NCBI RefSeq assembly: GCF_018138145.1
Contig: NZ_CP073104.1
Span: 434,001-498,000 of the forward strand
Direction: 5' to 3'
Length of the DNA: 64,000 nt
Origin: Pseudomonas sp. SCA2728.1_7
GTDB lineage: Bacteria; Pseudomonadota; Gammaproteobacteria; Pseudomonadales; Pseudomonadaceae
Part shown: piece after piece, positions 24,816 through 31,736 of the stretch
How positions within the stretch are numbered: position 1 is the first letter of the stretch
Layout: every line of letters starts with the position of its first letter
The notes under the pieces: model-generated
What the model saw: only the letters and a program-made list of their open reading frames with translations
The model's database searches: none
What the model was told of the DNA's origin: nothing
Translations under genes and position numbers: made by a program

Positions 24816-25661
24816 ATGGCTTACATGGAGCAAATGCAATCGAGCCTGAAGTATCTGGTGGATGCAGCGGAAACCGGGCGGCGTAGCGCGGATGGCATGC
24901 TGTCCCCGGTCAATGGCGCGATCCGCGAACTGACCGGCGCCGCGTCCGAGCTGGAAAACATCCCGTTTGTTGGTCCGGCCATCGGCGCCAAACTTCAGCG
25001 AGTGATGCGCGGTGTCGACGCGGCTCAGGCCAAGGTCGGTCAGGTGGTGGCGGTGTACGGCCGCGCTACCCGGGCGGCGGCTGAAGTGCAGGATCGGCTG
25101 GGTACGTTGAAGGAACAGGCGGGCAAGGCGGCCACGGCGATCAACAACGTCGCCGGAAAGGTCAGTCCGTCGCTGGCCAACATCGTGCCCACCAGTTCCT
25201 TTGCCGTGGAGGCCACGCCGGCGCCGGAGGCGGTGAAGCCGTTCCCGCATCTGATGATCATTCAGCCGCGCGATCCGAAGATTGAGCCGTATTACTTCAA
25301 CCTGGACACGGCCGCTTTCGACGAGCTGAGCCGTTCGACCGAATTCCGCTGGGCTTCGCAGGAGCGGCTGACGCGCCGCCCGGCGAAGCAGGCCATCGGT
25401 ATGGGCGATGAAAAGTTGACGCTCAAGGGCACGATCTATCCGGGCTTCAAAGGCGGTTTAAAGCAGCTCGACACGCTGCGTTCCATCGGGGCCAGGCTGC
25501 AACCGCTGACCCTGACCACGGGCTATGGCGAGGTGATCGGGACGTGGTGCCTGAAAAACATCAACGAGGAACAGTCCGCGCTGCTGCACGGCGGGATTGC
25601 TCGCAAACAGGGCTTCACTCTGGAGTTTGAGCGCTATGGCGACGACATGCAGGACGTCTGA
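24816..25661 (+). CDS. Tail protein U with extra N-terminal domain
   Basis: The 281-residue protein ends in a clear P2 gpU domain (from about residue 145: PKIEPYYFNLDTAAFDELSR, RLTRRPAKQAIGMGDEKLTLKG, GYGEVIGTWCLKNINEEQS). P2 gpU is about 160 residues; this one has an added N-terminal helical region of about 140 residues (MEQMQSSLKYLVDAAETGRRSADG, then a long Ala/Gln-rich coiled-coil-like stretch). Start ATG 24816 has AAGGAGG upstream. It overlaps the X gene by 26 bases. Confidence 0.88.
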   Translation: MAYMEQMQSSLKYLVDAAETGRRSADGMLSPVNGAIRELTGAASELENIPFVGPAIGAKLQRVMRGVDAAQAKVGQVVAVYGRATRAAAEVQDRLGTLKEQAGKAATAINNVAGKVSPSLANIVPTSSFAVEATPAPEAVKPFPHLMIIQPRDPKIEPYYFNLDTAAFDELSRSTEFRWASQERLTRRPAKQAIGMGDEKLTLKGTIYPGFKGGLKQLDTLRSIGARLQPLTLTTGYGEVIGTWCLKNINEEQSALLHGGIARKQGFTLEFERYGDDMQDV

Positions 25662-25842
25662 CGGCGACATGCTCGATGTCATTTGCAACAACGTTTACGG
25701 CCATCTCAATGGCAGCGTCGAGGCCGTGCTCGATGCCAATCAGGGGCTGGCCGATGAGCCTCAGCCGTTCCGGTTGGGCGTGATCATCGTCCTGCCGGAT
25801 CTGCCCAGCCCGACCAATGAAGGCGTTAGCTTGTGGGATTGA
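25636..25842 (+). CDS. Tail protein X (LysM-like)
   Basis: This 68-residue protein has the P2 gpX pattern: SDGDMLDVICNNVYG, ANQGLADEP, FRLGVIIVLPDLP, a LysM-like fold. It starts inside the gpU gene at ATG 25636, in another frame, as in many P2-like phages. gpX is a small baseplate-hub component. Confidence 0.88.
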   Translation: MATTCRTSDGDMLDVICNNVYGHLNGSVEAVLDANQGLADEPQPFRLGVIIVLPDLPSPTNEGVSLWD

Positions 25843-25904
25843 CCCGGGGCGATACCTTCGCCGGCGCCGCGTCGCGTCACGCGTAACACGCCTTGTTTTT
25901 CTGG

Positions 25905-25919
25905 CCCGCCTTGTGCGGG
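25905..25919 (+). terminator. Hairpin-RBS module before gpD
   Basis: Stem CCCGC/GCGGG, 5-base loop, then a TTTTTT run and a GGGGAAAA ribosome site before ATG 25940. An ACGCGTAACACG string at 25879-25890 repeats the one at 19631-19642. Confidence 0.5.
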
Positions 25920-25939
25920 TTTTTTATTGGGGAAAATCC

Positions 25940-26989
25940 ATGACTCCGATGTTTCGCATTGTCGCCGATGGGGCCGACATCACGGCGAAGATCAACGATC
26001 GGCTGTTGTTGCTGCGCACCTCTGACAAGCCGGGCATGGAGTCCGACGAGTTTGAGCTGCGTATCGACGACCGTGATGGGCAAGTGCAATTGCCACGGCG
26101 GGGCAGCTCAATCGAGATCTACCTGGGCTATGCCGAAACGACCTTGACGCGTATGGGCAGTTACACCGTCGACACGGTCGAGGTGTCAGGCCCGCCGGAC
26201 ACGATCGTGATCAAGGGCAAGGCCAGCGACGTGCGTGGCAGTGGCAAAACCATCCGTAGCGGAAGCTGGGAAGGCGTGCCGTTGTCGAAGATCGTGGCTG
26301 ACGTCGCCGCGCGCAATGGTTGGACGCCGGTGTGTCCGGTGTCGACCAAGGTCGCCCGTGTCGACCAGCTCAACGAATCCGACTTTAATTTCATCACCCG
26401 TCTGGCCAAGCAGTACGACTGCACAGCCAAGGTCGCCGACGGCAAGCTGTTGGTGATGCCGCGCCAAGGTGGCCAGACAGCCAGCGGGAAGACGTTCGGC
26501 GCTATCACGCTGACCCGACGCGACCTCAGTCGCTGGCAATTCAGTCTCGGCGATCGCAATTCACACAAGGCGGTGGCCACCAAGCATCAGGATAAAAAGA
26601 ACGGCAAGCTCGCGGTCGTCACCATCGACAACGATGACGCGCCGGATGGCCTGCCGGCAGTGCATACCGACCGCCATATCTACCCAGATAAAGGCGCTGC
26701 TGAAGCGGCGGCAAAGGCACGTCTGTCGGCGTTCAACCGCTCGACCGCCGATGTGCGGCTTGAAATGCCCGGCCGGACGGACATCTTCGCCGAGCGGCCG
26801 ATTCTCGCCCAGGGTTTCAAGGTCGGGCTTGATGGCGAATACCTGGCGGATTCGGTCGAGCAGGTGTTCACCCAGTCCGGCTGGTCCACCACGGTCGAAT
26901 GCAATGCCGGCAAAGCCGGTAAATCCAAGGGCAAGAAAAAGAAAGGGCCAAAACCACCCCTCAAGGTGGTGAACATCGAGAAGCAATAG
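25940..26989 (+). CDS. Late control / baseplate hub protein D
   Basis: The 349-residue protein matches P2 gpD: FRIVADGADITAKINDRLLLLRTSDKPGMESDEFELRIDDRD, LGYAETTLTRMGSYTVDTVEVSGPPDTIVIKGKASD, and LNESDFNFITRLAKQYDCTAKV. It forms the hub between tube and spike. The tail is very Lys-rich (KSKGKKKKGPKPP). Start ATG 25940; the longer frame from 25817 overlaps X. Despite the name, a regulatory role is not implied here. Confidence 0.93.
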   Translation: MTPMFRIVADGADITAKINDRLLLLRTSDKPGMESDEFELRIDDRDGQVQLPRRGSSIEIYLGYAETTLTRMGSYTVDTVEVSGPPDTIVIKGKASDVRGSGKTIRSGSWEGVPLSKIVADVAARNGWTPVCPVSTKVARVDQLNESDFNFITRLAKQYDCTAKVADGKLLVMPRQGGQTASGKTFGAITLTRRDLSRWQFSLGDRNSHKAVATKHQDKKNGKLAVVTIDNDDAPDGLPAVHTDRHIYPDKGAAEAAAKARLSAFNRSTADVRLEMPGRTDIFAERPILAQGFKVGLDGEYLADSVEQVFTQSGWSTTVECNAGKAGKSKGKKKKGPKPPLKVVNIEKQ

Positions 26990-27002
26990 CCGCATCCCAT
27001 CG

Positions 27003-27016
27003 CCGCCTGAGTGCGG
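27003..27016 (+). terminator. Short hairpin-RBS module before endolysin
   Basis: Stem CCGC/GCGG, 6-base loop, then TTTTTTTATGTCTGGAGTTTGT leading to ATG 27039. Weakest of the series. Confidence 0.4.
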
Positions 27017-27038
27017 TTTTTTTATGTCTGGAGTTTGT

Positions 27039-27698
27039 ATGGCCATCACTGAGCAGCAGTTGCTGCAAATCCTCCCCAACGCCCGCCCCGTCGCGGGCGT
27101 TTTTGTGTCCGTGCTAGAGGCGGCCATGGCGCGGTTCCGCATCACCTCGCCAGCGCGCCAAGCGGCGTTTATCGCGCAGTGCGGGCACGAGTCGCAGCAC
27201 CTGTCCAAGTTGTCGGAAAGCCTCTACTACAAGGACGCCGAGCGGGTCGCGCGGCTGTTCAAGTACGGTTTCGACCTGAACCGCAACGGCCGGGTGGATC
27301 CGGCCGAGATCGAGGACGCGCGGGGTTACCTGCGCAACTCGGAAAAGATGGCCAACCGCGTCTATGCCGTTCGCATGGGTAACGGCCCCGAGGCCTCGGG
27401 CGATGGCTACCGCTATCGCGGGCGCGGCCTGATCCAGATCACCGGCCGCGACAACTACCGCCTGTGCGGCAAGGCGCTCGGCTTGCCGTTGCTCGATCGG
27501 CCCGAGCTGCTGGAGCAGCCGGAATATGCCGCGCTGTCGGCGGCCTGGTACTGGTGGGATCGAGGCCTTAACGATCTGGCCGACGCGGGGTTGTTCGACG
27601 GCATCACCCGGAAAATCAACGTGGCCAGCGCCGGTCTGGCCGATCGCCGCGATCTGTGGGCCAAGGCCAAGGCGGTGTTATGTCAATCCTCGATCTGA
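27039..27698 (+). CDS. Endolysin, GH19 muramidase/chitinase-like, with EF-hand loop
   Basis: The 219-residue protein is a GH19-type lysin: AAFIAQCGHESQHLSKLSESLYY carries the two likely catalytic Glu (E51, E60), and YRYRGRGLIQITGRDNY plus the C-terminal AAWYWWDRGLNDLAD complete the fold. It cuts the peptidoglycan glycan chain. Residues 79-90 form a canonical EF-hand loop (DLNRNGRVDPAE), so calcium may be needed. No signal peptide or SAR segment, so a holin is required. Start ATG 27039 with CTGGAG upstream. The spanin gene begins inside its 3' end. Confidence 0.92.
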   Translation: MAITEQQLLQILPNARPVAGVFVSVLEAAMARFRITSPARQAAFIAQCGHESQHLSKLSESLYYKDAERVARLFKYGFDLNRNGRVDPAEIEDARGYLRNSEKMANRVYAVRMGNGPEASGDGYRYRGRGLIQITGRDNYRLCGKALGLPLLDRPELLEQPEYAALSAAWYWWDRGLNDLADAGLFDGITRKINVASAGLADRRDLWAKAKAVLCQSSI

Positions 27699-28213
27699 TT
27701 CCGGCGCCGTTGCGTCCGTGGGCGATTGCCCTGGTACTGCTGTCGATCGCCGGCGCCGGCGCTACCGGCAGTTGGGTGATTCAGGATTGGCGTTACGGTA
27801 ACGCGCTGGCTGAGCAGGCGCGCCAGTCCGCCGACGTGGCCAAGGTAGCTGCCGAGGCGATGGTGGGCGCGCTGGTGATCGAGCAGGACAAGCGCCTGGC
27901 TCTGGAAGGGCGCTTGAAAGTCAACGATGAAAGCCACTACAGGAAACTTTCCGATGCGCAAAAAGCTCAGCAACACTTGTCTGATCGCCTTGCCACTGCT
28001 GATCTCCGGCTGTCAGTCCTCATCGACGCGGATTCAGCCAGTGGCTGTGACGTGTCAAAAGCCACCGGCACCGGCGGCGTGGATCATGCAGCCGTACGAG
28101 CCCGACTTGACCCGGCGCATGCTCAACGAATTGTCGCCATTACCGATGAAGGCGACCGTGGAATGATCGCGTTGCAGGCGTGCCAGGCATATGTGCGAGA
28201 GATCAGGCGATGA
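27680..28213 (+). CDS. Inner-membrane spanin (Rz-like)
   Basis: The 177-residue protein has one N-terminal membrane anchor (residues 13-35, PWAIALVLLSIAGAGATGSW) and a long helical periplasmic part (NALAEQARQSADVAKVAAEAMVGALVIEQDKRLALEGRL), the layout of Rz. It joins Rz1 to fuse inner and outer membranes. It starts at ATG 27680 within the endolysin end. The last third (SGCDVSKATGTGGVDHAAVRARLDP...ACQAYVREIRR) is typical of Pseudomonas LysB-type proteins. Confidence 0.88.
   Translation: MSILDLIPAPLRPWAIALVLLSIAGAGATGSWVIQDWRYGNALAEQARQSADVAKVAAEAMVGALVIEQDKRLALEGRLKVNDESHYRKLSDAQKAQQHLSDRLATADLRLSVLIDADSASGCDVSKATGTGGVDHAAVRARLDPAHAQRIVAITDEGDRGMIALQACQAYVREIRR
27954..28166 (+). CDS. Outer-membrane spanin lipoprotein (Rz1-like), embedded in Rz
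   Basis: A 70-residue frame lies entirely within the Rz-like gene, in the +1 frame. It encodes a lipoprotein: basic start MRKKLSNTCLIALPLLISGC with lipobox LISGC, then a Pro-rich mature part (KPPAPAAWIMQPYEPD). Embedded Rz1 genes are known in lambda. GGAAAC lies upstream of ATG 27954. Confidence 0.85.
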   Translation: MRKKLSNTCLIALPLLISGCQSSSTRIQPVAVTCQKPPAPAAWIMQPYEPDLTRRMLNELSPLPMKATVE

Positions 28214-28233
28214 TCAGATGTAAAGCCGGAATT

Positions 28234-28890
28234 TCACTTTTCACAGGATATTTGAGCGGACTCAGTAAATTTAATTGTGGTCGATAGTGCGAAAGAGAGG
28301 GACTCATATGCAACTGCCATTAAAATCGCCATCAGAAATGCGCCAGCTGTTCCCATGGCCCATTGAGATATCGCCTTTGCCTCTTGGTACTTTTTTTCAC
28401 CATCTCTAGCGCGATTCCATTCATGCTTAAGTAACTCTCTTGATGTTGAAGTTAAGTTTTGTATGGCTTTGTAAGCTTCGTCAAATTTTCCGACCTCGAA
28501 GTTCTTATGGGTTAGCTCAATTAGCATGAGAAATTTCTCATTTCTTTCGAAGTCTTCTCTTTCTTTCTCTTTGTCGTTGATTCTAAGTACGATACTTGTT
28601 TTTGCTTTGAGTAGAGTCGTATAAAGATCGCTATGGTCGAGCTTGCAGAGCAGACTGCTGGACGGTGGCTTACTGGTTTTTAAGCTATCTCTAGTTATAT
28701 GCTCAATCAATGAGTCTATACACGAAATATATAAAGATATTTCTTCCCTAAGCCCGTTGATCCAGTTCTGCCTAAACTCTGAGACTTTTGATTCCTTTGT
28801 CGAAATGAATCCCGCATAGGCGATTGCTCCTGCAATCAGCGCTGCCGAAACGACACCTAAGGGTACAAAAATACTTTCTGGGAATGCCAT
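28234..28890 (-). CDS. Two-pass membrane protein of unknown function (prophage cargo)
   Basis: The 218-residue protein has an N-terminal membrane segment (IFVPLGVVSAALIAGAIAYAGF) and a C-terminal one (QWAMGTAGAFLMAILMAVAYESLSF), with a charged helical cytoplasmic or periplasmic domain between (rich in Lys/Glu, NDKEKEREDFERNEKFLMLIELTHKNFEVGKF). The gene is AT-rich and opposite to the late operon, right after lysis genes, which is where moron genes sit. It could act in superinfection exclusion, but nothing in the sequence shows this. Confidence 0.6.
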   Translation of the reverse strand: MAFPESIFVPLGVVSAALIAGAIAYAGFISTKESKVSEFRQNWINGLREEISLYISCIDSLIEHITRDSLKTSKPPSSSLLCKLDHSDLYTTLLKAKTSIVLRINDKEKEREDFERNEKFLMLIELTHKNFEVGKFDEAYKAIQNLTSTSRELLKHEWNRARDGEKKYQEAKAISQWAMGTAGAFLMAILMAVAYESLSFALSTTIKFTESAQISCEK

Positions 28891-29009
28891 TACCTGCGCC
28901 TCTGATTAGACCGATGGCGAAGATTATTCAGGTCGCGGCCGGCAGTCTACTGGGCGCTAATTGATGGCGTGGTTTTATTCCACTTTTCGTACCATTCCTG
29001 CGTTTTCGA

Positions 29010-29056
29010 GGGGGTTTTAGGGGGCTGAATACCCCCTGAAGCCCTTTAAAACCCCC
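29010..29056. repeat. Nested inverted repeat in accessory region
   Basis: A 10-bp outer arm GGGGGTTTTA (29010-29019) pairs with TAAAACCCCC (29047-29056), and inside it GGGGG (29020-29024) pairs with CCCCC (29032-29036). It lies in the 213-base gap upstream of the membrane protein and downstream of the next minus-strand gene. It may be a terminator for the gene at 29104-29454. Confidence 0.5.
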
Positions 29057-29103
29057 AGACCAAAAACGCCAGCTACTACATCCTCGGAGCCGACGTCTGG
29101 GGT

Positions 29104-29454
29104 TTACTGTCGTGGTCCATGCGAAACCCTAGGCTTCAAGTCTAAGGAAAGGTGCTCGCTGCTGCTCCGGAACATCGCGGCTAATGCTTCGAGCCATTCA
29201 GCGACTTCGTCCGCAGCAGCTGGTCGACTGCTAGGCACATAAGACATGACATGGTTCTCAAGCAACTCCTGTACATCTAGCTCTCCACCTGCAGCATGCA
29301 GGAGATTTGTCAAAGGCGAATCATCCGGAACGCCATGCTCGATTGCTGCGTCAACAAGATCCAGCGTGTAGAGTTGAATGAAAGGGCGCGATCCTGCTTC
29401 TGCGTCATCTGGACTCGGAACCTCAAATGTCGCCTTGATCTTTCCTGAAAGCAT
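29104..29454 (-). CDS. Hypothetical protein, prophage accessory region
   Basis: A 116-residue acidic protein (MLSGKIKATFEVPSPDDAEAG...) with no recognised domain. Start at position 29454 is supported by CGGAG seven bases upstream; the longer frame to 29541 lacks such a site. A helical C-terminal half (DEVAEWLEALAAMFRSSSEHLSLDL) is visible. It lies head to tail with the DUF4145 gene (gap 89 bases), so the pair may be co-transcribed. Confidence 0.55.
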   Translation of the reverse strand: MLSGKIKATFEVPSPDDAEAGSRPFIQLYTLDLVDAAIEHGVPDDSPLTNLLHAAGGELDVQELLENHVMSYVPSSRPAAADEVAEWLEALAAMFRSSSEHLSLDLKPRVSHGPRQ

Positions 29455-29543
29455 ATTTACTCCGTTTTTTAAGTTGTGATGCTGGCTAAAGCAACTAACA
29501 AGGCCAAGTTTGGCAGTTTTTGCCCACCCCACAAAAGTCACGG

Positions 29544-30089
29544 TTAAGCGGAGGGAACCTTGCTGGGGAATTCATAAATAAATTTCATCAGCATTTCTGC
29601 AAACGCTAGGAGTTCGTGTGCGTCATCCTGGGTCATAAGTGCAATCTCGTGCGTAGCTTCATTTCCTTTTTTTCTGATGTGGTCGACCCATCCACGCCCA
29701 TTCGGCGGTATATAGCCTGCATCCGCAAGAAAGTTCACGTAACTGATGAACGCCTCTCCCTCGGCCGCCCCCTGAGAAACCCCTATGTTCATGAGCAATT
29801 TCCGACACAGAAGTACAGAGCCGGTAAATGCACCAGCAGCCGCGCATTGTCTAGCCTCGTCATAAAGAGATTCTAGGTCTTGGGGGAGGTGAGCAACGTT
29901 GTTGCCAGGCAAAATTCCGGGGAGCTGAGGCTTTCCATTTCCCCAGTACGTCGGATTTGAGCAATGGCTGCAAACATAGATGTGTTGATTCTCTGACGAG
30001 TAATAGCCTCTTGAACTCGCTACCGTGTTGTTGCAGAAACCGCACTTAAATTGCTTTGAAACGATCCCCGCTATGTTTACCCAAGACAT
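29544..30089 (-). CDS. DUF4145-like protein with N-terminal zinc ribbon
   Basis: The 181-residue protein begins with a zinc ribbon (KCGFCNNTV...VCSHCSNPT) and ends with a helical DUF4145-type domain: LYDEARQCAAAGAFTGSVLLCRKLLMNI, then DHIRKKGNEATHEI. DUF4145 proteins are found alone or attached to restriction and other defence enzymes; the activity is unknown. The start at 30089 is chosen for a perfect AAGGAGG seven bases upstream, rejecting a longer frame to 30185. Lies at the prophage's right edge, where defence cargo is common. Confidence 0.72.
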   Translation of the reverse strand: MSWVNIAGIVSKQFKCGFCNNTVASSRGYYSSENQHIYVCSHCSNPTYWGNGKPQLPGILPGNNVAHLPQDLESLYDEARQCAAAGAFTGSVLLCRKLLMNIGVSQGAAEGEAFISYVNFLADAGYIPPNGRGWVDHIRKKGNEATHEIALMTQDDAHELLAFAEMLMKFIYEFPSKVPSA

Positions 30090-30349
30090 GTTCAGCCTCC
30101 TTGTGATGGCAGTTGATGCTATCCCATCTTGAGGATATCTAGGTCTAGATTTTGTAGGACGCTTTTGCAGACGGATTCTGCTCAAAACCTACGCCGGACG
30201 CCGGACGTTTCCGCTCGCACGAGCACAAAAATCGGTTGTTTTTGCCATGAAAGAAAATGGCTTTTATCGTTTAAAACAACAGATTAGGTTTCTTCAGTCC
30301 CCAGCATGGGGGGGCTAGGGGCGAGTGCGACGGTCTTGACAGACTTCAG

Positions 30350-30559
30350 TCATTCGGGAGCCATAAGTACCGCGAGCGTCATCTTGATGAATTCTTCGTT
30401 CTTGTCGATTGCCCAAAGTGCACCGCGAACGTTCTCGGCGACATCGGCCGATCCGCGCTGCTCAACCCAGTTGGACAGCTCCATGATGGCGGCCTCGAGG
30501 GCGAGCTGGTTTTCGTTGATCTTGAATAGCAGGGAAGGGAGCAGGTCAGAATTTGGCAT
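30350..30559 (-). CDS. Small hypothetical phage-edge protein
   Basis: A 69-residue helical acidic protein (MPNSDLLPSLLFKINENQLAL...MTLAVLMAPE). Upstream CGGAGGAACGCCC gives a good ribosome site for the ATG at 30559. An opposite-strand frame (30306-30665) covers the same DNA but lacks such a site. Short proteins of this type occur at ends of Pseudomonas prophages; function unknown. Confidence 0.6.
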   Translation of the reverse strand: MPNSDLLPSLLFKINENQLALEAAIMELSNWVEQRGSADVAENVRGALWAIDKNEEFIKMTLAVLMAPE

Positions 30560-30653
30560 TGGGCGTTCCTCCGTGAAAGAGCCCAGCGTAGCACCTGGTT
30601 ACATGAAGGGTGTTTTAGGCTTGGCAGGACGCCGGAGAAGTGAGAACAAGCAG

Positions 30654-30690
30654 AAAGTTTTGTAACGCGGACCAAAAAGTTTTGTAACGC
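30654..30690. repeat. Direct repeats, candidate integrase arm-binding sites
   Basis: AAAGTTTTGTAACGC occurs at 30654-30668 and 30676-30690, exactly 22 bases apart, about 80-110 bases from the tRNA 3' end. Their place beside the attachment target suits arm-type sites, but could instead be an operator. Confidence 0.4.
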
Positions 30691-30725
30691 TTCAGCTAGC
30701 ACGGCGGAAATCTCTAACCCCAGAA

Positions 30726-30759
30726 ACGACAAAGCCCTGAATAATCAGGGCTTTGTCGT
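30726..30759. terminator. Perfect 15-bp hairpin at the tRNA-Ser 3' side
   Basis: ACGACAAAGCCCTGA (30726-30740) and its exact complement (30745-30759) with an ATAA loop. It lies 8 bases past the tRNA CCA end on the minus strand and can end tRNA transcription. Whether it is host or phage DNA depends on where the att core ends. Confidence 0.65.
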
Positions 30760-30767
30760 ACATAAGA

Positions 30768-30855
30768 TGGCGGAGGCGATGGGATTCGAACTCATGGACC
30801 TGTTACAGTCGACGGTTTTCAAGACCGTTGCCTTAAACCACTCGGCCACACCTCC
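30768..30855 (-). tRNA. tRNA-Ser(UGA), likely prophage attachment site
   Basis: Read on the minus strand the sequence folds as a long-variable-arm tRNA: acceptor GGAGGTG/CGCCTCC, discriminator G, encoded CCA, anticodon loop CTTGAAA with anticodon TGA, and TTCGAAT T-loop. The T-stem shows one A-C mispair (ATGAG/CCCAT). The 3' end faces the prophage, as when phages integrate at tRNA genes and restore the 3' part. The left copy of the core would lie beyond the window. Confidence 0.93.
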
Positions 30856-30977
30856 GTTGCGTTGCGGGCGCCATAATACCTGAATGAAACACACTGTCAA
30901 ACTCTCTGCATGGCTTGTTACAGAGCGTCTGTTATGATCTTTGCGACTGAACGTTTCAAACCAACAGGAGTGTCGCC

Positions 30978-31649
30978 ATGCGCGAACAGGATTACGCAGT
31001 TAATAACAGCGTGCAGGCTGAGCAGCTAGAGGTTAGCCGCGTCCTGCGCAACACTTACGGCCTACTGGCTCTGACCCTCGCATTCAGCGGCGTCATGGCT
31101 TTCGTCGCACAGCAGATGCGTGTTGGCTACCCGAATATTTTCGTGGTGCTGATCGGCTTCTACGGGCTGTTCTTCCTCACCAACAAACTCCGTGATTCCG
31201 CGTGGGGCCTGGTGTCCGCTTTTGCGCTGACCGGTTTCATGGGTTTCCTGCTCGGCCCGATCCTCAACCGTTACCTGGGCATGCAGGGCGGCGCTGAAGT
31301 GGTCAGCTCGGCGTTCGCGATGACCGCGCTGGTGTTCGGTGGTCTGTCAGCCTACGTGCTGATCACCCGCAAGGACATGAGCTTCCTCGGTGGTTTCATC
31401 ACCGCTGGTTTCTTCGTGTTGCTGGGTGCAACGCTGGCGAGCTTCTTCTTCCAGATCAGCGGCCTGCAACTGGCGATCAGCGCAGGTTTCGTGCTGTTCT
31501 CGTCGGTGTGCATCCTGTTCCAGACCAGCGCCATCATCCACGGCGGCGAGCGCAACTACATCATGGCGACCATCAGCCTGTATGTATCGATCTACAACCT
31601 GTTCATCAGCTTGTTGCAGATCTTCGGCATCATGAGCCGCGACGACTGA
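30978..31649 (+). CDS. Bax inhibitor-1/YccA family membrane protein
   Basis: The 223-residue protein has seven hydrophobic segments and BI-1 features (RVLRNTYGLLALTLAFSGVMAFVAQQ, then the conserved FQTSAIIHGGERNYIMATISLYVSIYNLFISLLQIFG). YccA/YbhL-type proteins modulate membrane proteolysis by FtsH or act as ion-leak channels. A TATGAT -10 element lies at 30933-30938 and ACAGGAGTGTCGCC precedes the ATG. It is the first non-prophage gene after the tRNA. Confidence 0.92.
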   Translation: MREQDYAVNNSVQAEQLEVSRVLRNTYGLLALTLAFSGVMAFVAQQMRVGYPNIFVVLIGFYGLFFLTNKLRDSAWGLVSAFALTGFMGFLLGPILNRYLGMQGGAEVVSSAFAMTALVFGGLSAYVLITRKDMSFLGGFITAGFFVLLGATLASFFFQISGLQLAISAGFVLFSSVCILFQTSAIIHGGERNYIMATISLYVSIYNLFISLLQIFGIMSRDD

Positions 31650-31670
31650 TTACTGGCTGTGAAATAACAA

Positions 31671-31692
31671 AAAACCCGCTACGGCGGGTTTT
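31671..31692 (+). terminator. Terminator after BI-1 gene
   Basis: Perfect 9-bp stem AAAACCCGC/GCGGGTTTT, loop TACG, followed by TTGTTG. Confidence 0.85.
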
Positions 31693-31736
31693 TTGTTGTC
31701 TGCAGGAATGCGGTTCTGGCTCGTGCCCGGGACTAT

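Noticed and set aside
30306..30665. 119-codon plus-strand frame at the prophage edge
   Set aside because: It lies opposite the 69-codon minus-strand gene, which has a good ribosome site and a plausible helical protein; the plus frame has neither.
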